From: Streptomyces sp. NBC_01478
GTDB lineage: Bacteria > Actinomycetota > Actinomycetes > Streptomycetales > Streptomycetaceae
Direction: 5' to 3'
Assembly (NCBI RefSeq): GCF_036227225.1
Contig: NZ_CP109444.1
Span: 3,515,501-3,579,500, forward strand
DNA: 64,000 bases
Within the stretch, counting starts at the first letter, position 1. The number at the start of each line of letters is the position of its first letter. A model generated the notes under the pieces. That model was given only the letters and a program-made list of their open reading frames with translations. It made no database searches and was not told the origin of the DNA. A program made the translations under genes and the position numbers. Below, one piece after another: positions 25,542-32,400 of this stretch.

Positions 25542-26566
25542 TGCCGAAGCCGCTCACCGTCGCCGTCCTGGCCGGCGCCGCGCTGCTGACCCGCCGTGCG
25601 CTACGGCGCCGGGTGCGGGCCTCGCCGCTGTGGCCGCTGCCCGCGCTGGACCCGCCGATCTCCGGCCGGCCCCGCACCCGGGCACTGAGGCTGCGGGTCG
25701 CCGCGCGGGAGACGGTCGCCGACGGCGTCGTACAACTGCGGCTGGAAGGAAGGGACTTGCCGCGCTGGGAGCCCGGGGCGCATATCGATCTGGTGCTGCC
25801 CTCGGGGCTGGTGCGGCAGTACTCGCTGTGCGGGGACCCGGCGGACAGCTCGTCGTACACGGTCGCGACGCGGCTGGTCGAGGACGGGCGGGGCGGGTCG
25901 CGCGAGGTGCACGAACAGGTGCGGGTGGGCGCGGAGTTGGAGGTGCGGGGGCCGCGGAACCGGTTCCCGCTCGTCGCGGCGCCCGCGTATCTCTTCGTGG
26001 CCGGCGGGATCGGGATCACACCGGTGCTGCCGATGCTGCGAGCACTGCCCGCGAACGCCAACTGGCGGCTGCTGTACGCCGGTCGGACCCGGGAGTCGCT
26101 GCCGTTCCTGGCGGAGATCGAGGACCTCGGTGCGGGCCGGGTGACCGTCGTGGCCGGACTGCCCGATCTGGACGGGGAGTTGGCGGAGATGCCGGAGGGA
26201 GCCGTCGTCTACTGCTGCGGGCCGGAGGGGCTGATGGCGGCCGTCGCGGAACGCTTCCCGGACGTACGCAGCGAACGCTTCGCGCCCCGGGCGGCCTCGG
26301 GAGGCGAGGCCTTCGAGGTCGAACTCCGGCGCAGCGGACGGACGTTGACCGTGCCCGCCGACTCCACCGTGCTCGCCGCCGTCCGCGCGGAGCTGCCGAA
26401 CACCCTCTACTCCTGCGAACAGGGATTCTGCGGGACCTGCCAACAGCGGGTGCTGGAAGGGGAGGTGGAGCATCGGGACGAGTTGCTGACCGACGCCGAG
26501 CGGGCCGGCTCGATGCTGATCTGCGTGTCCCGGGCCCGAAGTGAGCGTCTGGTGTTGGATCTGTGA
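25541..26566 (+). CDS. Ferredoxin-type flavin reductase (VanB/phthalate dioxygenase reductase family)
   Basis: A 341-residue oxidoreductase that should carry electrons from NAD(P)H through flavin and an iron-sulfur cluster to an oxygenase. The domains in order are an N-terminal extension with a weak hydrophobic stretch (1-20), a flavin-binding barrel with RQYSLCG at 92-98, a nucleotide-binding domain with FVAGGIGITPVLPML at 152-166 and YCCGPEGLM at 224-232, and a C-terminal plant-type [2Fe-2S] domain with Cys292, Cys297, Cys300 and Cys328. The GTG start overlaps the last base of the diiron gene stop (TAGTG), a sign of strict coupling. Confidence 0.92.
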   Translation: MPKPLTVAVLAGAALLTRRALRRRVRASPLWPLPALDPPISGRPRTRALRLRVAARETVADGVVQLRLEGRDLPRWEPGAHIDLVLPSGLVRQYSLCGDPADSSSYTVATRLVEDGRGGSREVHEQVRVGAELEVRGPRNRFPLVAAPAYLFVAGGIGITPVLPMLRALPANANWRLLYAGRTRESLPFLAEIEDLGAGRVTVVAGLPDLDGELAEMPEGAVVYCCGPEGLMAAVAERFPDVRSERFAPRAASGGEAFEVELRRSGRTLTVPADSTVLAAVRAELPNTLYSCEQGFCGTCQQRVLEGEVEHRDELLTDAERAGSMLICVSRARSERLVLDL

Positions 26567-26601
26567 TGGGGTGATGTGAACAACCCTGGTCGGTCCGGTC
26601 C

Positions 26602-26616
26602 GTTCGGGGCCCGAAC
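26602..26616. promoter_or_regulatory. Palindromic operator candidate for the TetR regulator
   Basis: GTTCGGGGCCCGAAC has perfect 7-base arms around one central base. It lies 7 bases upstream of the predicted -10 of the tetR gene, where a bound repressor would block transcription. Autoregulation is inferred. Confidence 0.55.
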
Positions 26617-26623
26617 AGATCGG

Positions 26624-26629
26624 TAAGGT
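26624..26629 (+). promoter_or_regulatory. -10 hexamer, leaderless start of tetR gene
   Basis: TAAGGT ends 6 bases before the ATG at 26636, and no Shine-Dalgarno is seen. Confidence 0.5.
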
Positions 26630-26635
26630 GTTCGC

Positions 26636-27325
26636 ATGAGTACCGGGGTTCGCCGCAGGATGGGAGTCGAGGAACGGCGACAGCAGTTGATCGGCGTCGC
26701 TCTCGACCTGTTCAGCCATCGCTCGCCCGACGAGGTCTCCATCGACGAGATAGCCGCGGCCGCAGGCATTTCCCGGCCGCTGGTCTACCACTACTTTCCC
26801 GGCAAACTCAGCCTGTACGAGGCCGCGTTGCAGCGCGCCTCGGACGATCTCGCCGGGCGGTTCGTGGTCGCCGAGGAGGGCTCGCTGGGTGGCCGGCTGC
26901 TGCGCGTGATGGGCCGGTTCTTCGACTTCGTGGACGACCACGGACCCGGTTTCGCGGCTCTGATGCGCGGCGGTCCGGCGGTCGGCTCGTCCACCACCAA
27001 CGCGCTCGTCGACGGGGTGCGGCATGCCGCGTACCTTCAGATCCTCTCCCACATGAAGGTCGAACAGCCGCCCGCCCGGCTGGAGTTGATGATCCGGTCC
27101 TGGATCTCGCTGGTCGAGTCGACGGCCCTGATCTGGCTGGACGGCCGGCGCATCCCGCGCGCCGAACTGGAACGCCAACTCGTCCACGACTTCGGGGCGT
27201 TGGCGGCGGTGAGCGCGGCGTACGACGAGGAACTGGCCACGCTGCTGCGCGAGTCACTCCGGAACGAGCCGGGCGACGGGCCGTTCACCGACCTCGTCGT
27301 CCGACTCGTCGCACTGGCGTCGTAG
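26636..27325 (+). CDS. TetR-family transcriptional regulator
   Basis: A 229-residue regulator. The N-terminal DNA-binding domain (about 10-60) reads RRQQLIGVALDLFSHRSPDE, VSIDEIAAAAGISRPLVYHY and FPGKLSLYEAAL, a classic TetR helix-turn-helix. The remainder is a helical ligand-binding and dimerisation domain that I cannot assign to a ligand. It lies 69 bases downstream of the diiron/reductase pair on the same strand, and a perfect palindrome sits in that gap, so it probably represses itself; control of the upstream pair would need a second site, which I do not see. Confidence 0.92.
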   Translation: MSTGVRRRMGVEERRQQLIGVALDLFSHRSPDEVSIDEIAAAAGISRPLVYHYFPGKLSLYEAALQRASDDLAGRFVVAEEGSLGGRLLRVMGRFFDFVDDHGPGFAALMRGGPAVGSSTTNALVDGVRHAAYLQILSHMKVEQPPARLELMIRSWISLVESTALIWLDGRRIPRAELERQLVHDFGALAAVSAAYDEELATLLRESLRNEPGDGPFTDLVVRLVALAS

Positions 27326-27336
27326 CCTCCCGGAGA

Positions 27337-27372
27337 AGACCTACCGCAAGACCTACCGCAGGACCTACCGCT
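27337..27372. repeat. Three tandem 12-base repeats at the 3' end of the tautomerase gene
   Basis: AGACCTACCGCA, AGACCTACCGCA, GGACCTACCGCT. The last copy covers the TAG stop codon of the minus-strand tautomerase gene, and each copy repeats a CGGTAG on that strand. Confidence 0.85.
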
Positions 27373-27721
27373 CGAACTTCCGGTAGGACGCGTCGAGTTC
27401 GCGCACCTCGGCGGAGGCGTGCAGCACGGAACCGTCCTCGTCGATGTACTCGCGGAGGAGGTCCAGCACCCGCTCGGTCAGCTTGGCCTTGGTCTCCTCG
27501 GTGCGCCCGGCGAGCAGCCCGAGGGTGACATGGACGACGGTGTGGCCCAGCTCGTCGAGACCCTCGTACCCGAAGGCCGTGTACTCGCTCGGGCGGAACT
27601 GGGTCTTGCACGCCTCCGGCTTCGCCGCGGCGATCGAGACGACCGCCTCGTGCAGCGCACGGGCGAAGCCGTCCTGGTCGAAGGAGATCGTGTGGGAGTG
27701 GTCGACGGTGATCTGCGGCAT
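27365..27721 (-). CDS. Tautomerase-superfamily protein (5-carboxymethyl-2-hydroxymuconate isomerase-like)
   Basis: A 118-residue protein beginning Met-Pro-Gln-Ile-Thr-Val, so removal of Met would expose the N-terminal Pro that is the catalytic base of this superfamily. VDHSHTISFDQDGFARALHE, FGYEGLDELGHTVVHVTLGL and LAGRTEETKAKLTERVLDLL are like the CHMI group, which isomerises 5-carboxymethyl-2-hydroxymuconate in homoprotocatechuate breakdown. No other pathway genes are nearby, so the actual substrate is uncertain. Only a poor GAGTCTTCCC-type leader precedes the ATG at 27721; it is 15 bases downstream of the SpoIIE phosphatase gene stop and may be co-transcribed with it. Confidence 0.8.
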   Translation of the reverse strand: MPQITVDHSHTISFDQDGFARALHEAVVSIAAAKPEACKTQFRPSEYTAFGYEGLDELGHTVVHVTLGLLAGRTEETKAKLTERVLDLLREYIDEDGSVLHASAEVRELDASYRKFER

Positions 27722-27736
27722 GGGAAGACTCCTGTT

Positions 27737-29383
27737 CTAAGCCAACAACTCGCTGCTCACCCTAGGACCTATCCGCAACGCCAGCATCGCGATGTCGTCG
27801 TCCCGGTCGACGCCGAAGCAGTCGAGGAGGGTGTCGCAGAGGGCGTCCAGGCCTGGCAGTGCACCGGAGGAGGCCGCGCGGAGTTGTTCCATGGACACCG
27901 AGATGTCCGTACCGCGGGTCTCGATGAGGCCGTCGGTGATCATGAGGAGCCGGTCGGTGGGTTCGAGGAACAGCTCGGTGGGCGGCGGATGGGACAGGCC
28001 CACGCCGAGCAGCGGGCCGGCCGCCTTGGCGTAGTCCGCGCTGCCGTTGTCCCGGACGATCAGCGGCGGGATGTGCCCCGAGTTGGAGATGAGGGTGCGC
28101 CCGGTGTCCGGGTCGACCAGGGCCAGACAGACGGTGGCCGTGGTCTCCGGGTGGTAATGCTGGAGCATCCGGTCCAGCCGCTCGGCGAGGACGCTGGGGT
28201 CGCTCTCGTCGACGCAGTAGGCGCGCAGCGCGTGCCGTATCTCCACCATGACGGTGGCCGCCTCCAGCGAGTGCCCGACCACGTCGCCGACGGCGAACAG
28301 CACTCCCTTGGCGGTCTTCAGGACGGCGTAGAAGTCGCCGCCGATCTCGGTGTCCTGGGACGCGGGCACGTACCGCACCACGACGTCGACGCCCGGGAGG
28401 TCGGGCAGCTTGTCCGGCTTGGGCAGGAAGCTGCGCTGGAGGGTGAGGGCGACATGCCGCTCGACCTGGTACATGAGGAGGGGCTCGGCGGCGAGCGCGG
28501 TCGCCTGGGCGAGTTGCGCGAGCAGCGCCCCGGCCTCGGGACCCACCCGGCGCAGTCCGCGCGTGGGGGCGGCGAGGCAGACCGGGGCCCGGCCCTCCTG
28601 GGTGAGGACCAGCGCGAGGCGGGCATCGTGTTCCACGCCGGGCCGGAAGTAGCCGGTGGGCCACAGCGGCGTGGGCACCGTGGTGATCTGCACCCCGGAC
28701 TGCCCCAGGGAGAGCCGCCGCAGCAGCCGGGACACGGCCCGGTCGGCGCCCGGGTCCGGCAGCGCGACCGAGGTGCGCTCCCGGGGCAGGCCGCGGTAGA
28801 GCTGGTCGTCCCGGTCGAGGACGAACACGGCGGCGGGGGTGTTGGTGAGCCGTGCGGTGCCGTCGGCGGCGACCTCGACGAGTTCCTGGAGGGAGCGTGC
28901 GGCCTGGATGGTGACGATCATCTCGGACAGCAGGGTCAGCCGCCGTACCAGCGCCCGGTCGTCGGCCCGCAGCCGGGCCGCGCGGACCGCGGCCCGGACC
29001 GCCGCCTCGATCTCCTCGGGCTCCGCGGGCACGGTCAGATAGGCCTCGTCGCCCGCGTCGAGCGCCGGGCAGCGGTCGCTCGGGGGGACGGCGAGCGCCG
29101 AGACGTGCACGACGGGCAGGCCCGCCATGCGCGGCCGCTCCTTGAGCATCCGGCACAGTTCGAACCCGCTCATGTCCGGCAGGTTCACGTCGATCAGGGC
29201 CACGTCGGGCAGGTTCCCCTTGCGCAGCCGCACGTCGAGTTCGGTGAGCGCCTCTTCGCCGCTGCCGACCGCGAGGACCCGATGGCCGGCGCGGCTCAGC
29301 ACAGTCTCGAACGCGAACCGGCTCGCGGGCTCGTCGTCCACGACCAGCACGGTCGCATGCGTCAGTTTGCCGTTGGCGTCCAT
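27737..29383 (-). CDS. Receiver-GAF-SpoIIE protein phosphatase
   Basis: A 548-residue signalling protein. A receiver domain (10-135) has the acidic pair VVDDEPAS and phosphorylated Asp65 in VALIDVNLPDMSGFELC. A GAF-like domain covers roughly 145-300 (LTLLSEMIVTIQAARSLQEL, AAVFVLDRDDQLYRGLP). The C-terminal SpoIIE/PP2C domain (about 315-545) holds LQRSFLPKPDKLPDLPGVDV, DTEIGGDFYAV, FAVGDVVGHSLEAA, LISNSGHIPPLIV, LLMITDGLIETR and DDDIAMLALRI, with all the metal-binding aspartates visible. Such proteins dephosphorylate anti-anti-sigma factors to control stress sigma factors. No sigma or anti-sigma partner lies next to it. Confidence 0.93.
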   Translation of the reverse strand: MDANGKLTHATVLVVDDEPASRFAFETVLSRAGHRVLAVGSGEEALTELDVRLRKGNLPDVALIDVNLPDMSGFELCRMLKERPRMAGLPVVHVSALAVPPSDRCPALDAGDEAYLTVPAEPEEIEAAVRAAVRAARLRADDRALVRRLTLLSEMIVTIQAARSLQELVEVAADGTARLTNTPAAVFVLDRDDQLYRGLPRERTSVALPDPGADRAVSRLLRRLSLGQSGVQITTVPTPLWPTGYFRPGVEHDARLALVLTQEGRAPVCLAAPTRGLRRVGPEAGALLAQLAQATALAAEPLLMYQVERHVALTLQRSFLPKPDKLPDLPGVDVVVRYVPASQDTEIGGDFYAVLKTAKGVLFAVGDVVGHSLEAATVMVEIRHALRAYCVDESDPSVLAERLDRMLQHYHPETTATVCLALVDPDTGRTLISNSGHIPPLIVRDNGSADYAKAAGPLLGVGLSHPPPTELFLEPTDRLLMITDGLIETRGTDISVSMEQLRAASSGALPGLDALCDTLLDCFGVDRDDDIAMLALRIGPRVSSELLA

Positions 29384-29459
29384 TTGTCAGACCTGGCCCT
29401 TTGACACACCGGTGGGGCAGGCCGGTGTCCGCAGCCTGCCCCCCTACGGTAATGCGCTT

Positions 29460-32400
29460 TCAGGGTGTCCGGGTGAATACCGCGACAGTACGTGCGGGAA
29501 CGGCGAAGGTACCCGTCCCCTTCGCGTACGAGGCCGCCTTGACGGTGGCGTCGGCGCCCGCCGCCTGCACCGGGTGCAGCCGGTAACCAGTACCGGCCAG
29601 CGAGCCCACCCGCTGCTCCTGCGTGCTCGGCGTCGCGTTGAACACGACCACGAGATCACCGAGCTCCATGGTGATCACCCCGGGCGTCTCGTCCGCCCCG
29701 GACAGCGGGAACGACAGCTTCGCCTGCACCTGCCCGGCCGTGCCGAGCGAGAAGACGGGTTCCGTCGTACGGATCCTCAGCAGATCCTGATACGCGGCCG
29801 AGGTGCCCTCGATCTGCCCGCAGCCGACCTCGACCGACGTCAACAGGCCCTTCGCGTACGGCCACTTGGACGCGTTGTCAGCCGCCATCGGCAGCCCCTG
29901 CCCGAAGCCGTTGCCGTCCGCGCAGTTCCAGTGGATCGCGTTGAACCAGTCGCCGCTGTCGAAGGAGTTGCGGTCCAGGGACTTGGAGCGCAGCAGGTCG
30001 GTACCGGCCTGCGAGAGGGACGGACCCTGCGAGAGAGTCGCCGTGGCCATCGCGAGGACCTGCATCCGCGCCCGGTCGGCGGCGCTCGTCCCGGCGGGCA
30101 ACTTGTACGTCAGCGCGTCGAACAGCGACTCGTTGTCGTGCGCGTCGACGTAGGCGAGGGCGTCGCCGGGCGTGTCCGCGTATCCGGCGGGCGCGCCGTT
30201 GTAGTCGATCTCGGCGCCGGTGACGTCCTTCCCGTCGGTGTCGGTGAAGCGGTAGGCGGCGAGGTTGCCGCTCAGGCCGACCTTGATGAGGTCCTGGTAG
30301 TGCAGGAGGCGGGCCTTCTGCTCGGCCGAAGTGCCGTTCGCCGTAGAGGAGTTGGGGTCGGTGTACAGGCCGGACGCGAAGCCCTGGACACCGGGGTCCG
30401 CGTCGAAGGGGCTGCCGCCGCGTACGGCGTCACGGGCCCGGTCGGAGAAGGTGGCGATGCCCGTGCCGGCCATGTTCTGCTGCGTGGCCTGCACGAAACG
30501 GGCGTCGTCGGCGACCTCGCCGAAGTTCCAGCCCTCGCCGTACATGATGATCTTCTTGCCGTCGGCCCCGTCCTTCGCGAGGGTCAGCGCGTCCAACGCC
30601 TTGCGTACGGCGAGGATGTTGGCCTTCGGCTGGTGCCCCATGAGGTCGAAGCGGAAGCCGTCGACCTTGTACTCCTTGGCCCAGGTGACCACCGAGTCGA
30701 CGACGAGTTTGCCCATCATGGCGTTCTCGGTGGCCGTGTTGGCGCAGCAGGTGGAGGTGGCCACGCTGCCGTCGGCCAGCAGCCGCTGGTAGTAGCCGGG
30801 CACGATCTTGTCGAGGACCGAGTAGTCCGCCTGTCCGCTGGCCGCCGTGTGGTTGTAGACCACGTCCATGACGACCCGAAGCCCGTCCTCGTTCAGCGAC
30901 TTGACCATCTTGCGGAACTCGACGGTACGGCCGGTGCCGTCCGGATCGGTCGCGTACGAACCCTCGGGAACCGTGAAGTGGTAAGGGTCGTAACCCCAGT
31001 TGTAGGCGTCCTTCGCGGCGACGGCCGCCACGCACTCCTGCTGCTTCTCCGAGTCGGCGGCGTAGGAGGCGAGGTCGCAGTCGGTGGTGGACTGCTCGGT
31101 CTTCTTCTCGGGGATGGTGGCGATGTCGAAGGCGGGCAGCAGATGCACGTACGACGTCCCCGACTTCGCCAACTCCCGCAGATGCCGGGAGCCGTCGCTG
31201 TTCTTGTCCGTGAAGGCGAGGTAGGTCCCCTGGTCCTTCGCGGGGACCGTCTTGTCGGCGACGGAGAAGTCCCGGATGTGCAGCTCCTGGATCTCGGCGT
31301 CCTTCAGCGGCACCGCCTTGGGCTTCTTGAGGCTCGACCAGCCGCTCGGGGCAAGGGACTTGGCGTCGAGGTCGACGACCAGGCTCTGCTTCGAGTCGGT
31401 GGTGAGAGCGACCGAGTAGGGGTCGGTGACCTCGTTGGTGACGAGCTTCTGGACGGTCGGCGCCCACACCTTCACGACGTACCGGTAGGGCTTGTCCGTC
31501 CAGGAGGCCGGACCGGTGACGGACCAGACGCCGGTGGTGGCGTCACGGCTCATCTTCTTGAGCGAGCCGTCCAGGTCGAGGGACACGTTCTGCGCGGTCG
31601 GGGCCCAAACGGCCAGCGTGGGGCGGCCGTTGTGGAAGGTCGGACCCAGGTCGGCCTTGGTCGCGGCGCCGTACACATCGTCGAGCACGCCGGCGATCTG
31701 CACGCCGGTCGCGGCCAACACGGCGCCGTTGACGGCCCGTTGGGAGGCGACGAGCTGACCGGTCAGGGCCTCCTTGACGCGGGCGCGGTCACGCGGATCG
31801 ACGGACCAGGCCGTGTAGTCCTTCAGGTAGGGGAACTTGGCCTTCTGCGCGTCGGTGAGCGTGGTCCTCGACAGTCGCAGCCAGCGCTCGTCGTCGCTCG
31901 TCAGCGTGCCGTCCTTCACGGCGATCGAACCGTCGTGGGAGTACAGGAGTTGGGTGGAGGCGGCGGCGTCGGAGCCGTTCCAGGCGACCGTGTTCCGGTC
32001 GATCCAGACCGCCTTGGAGGTGCTCAGGTCGAGCGCCGCCGCACTCCCCGCGGGCTGTGGCAGGAGGTACTTCTCCTGGCCGTTCAGCAGCCACACCTCG
32101 TAGCCGTTGGACTTGAGGTCGAGCGACTGGTCGGCGGAGAGGTCCTTCTCGTCTCCCTTGTGGAGGATGTAACTGAGGCTGGTGGCACCGGAGTCGAGCG
32201 GCACCTCGAAGACGGCGCCGTAGGCGTCGGTCTTCACCGGCTGGAGCGGGCTCGACCAGTCCGTGGGGCTCGCGGCACCCGTCCAGACGTGCAGCCCCCA
32301 GCCGGTGTAGTCGCCGTCGGCACGGTGGTAGTGGACGACGGCCTTGGTGGTGTCCTGCGCCGGGTAGGACGGGCGTTCCGTCTGTACGGCCTCCTTGCCC

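Noticed and set aside
27419..29404. A 661-codon plus-strand frame opposite the SpoIIE phosphatase gene
   Set aside because: Shadow frame; the minus-strand protein has all conserved phosphatase motifs.
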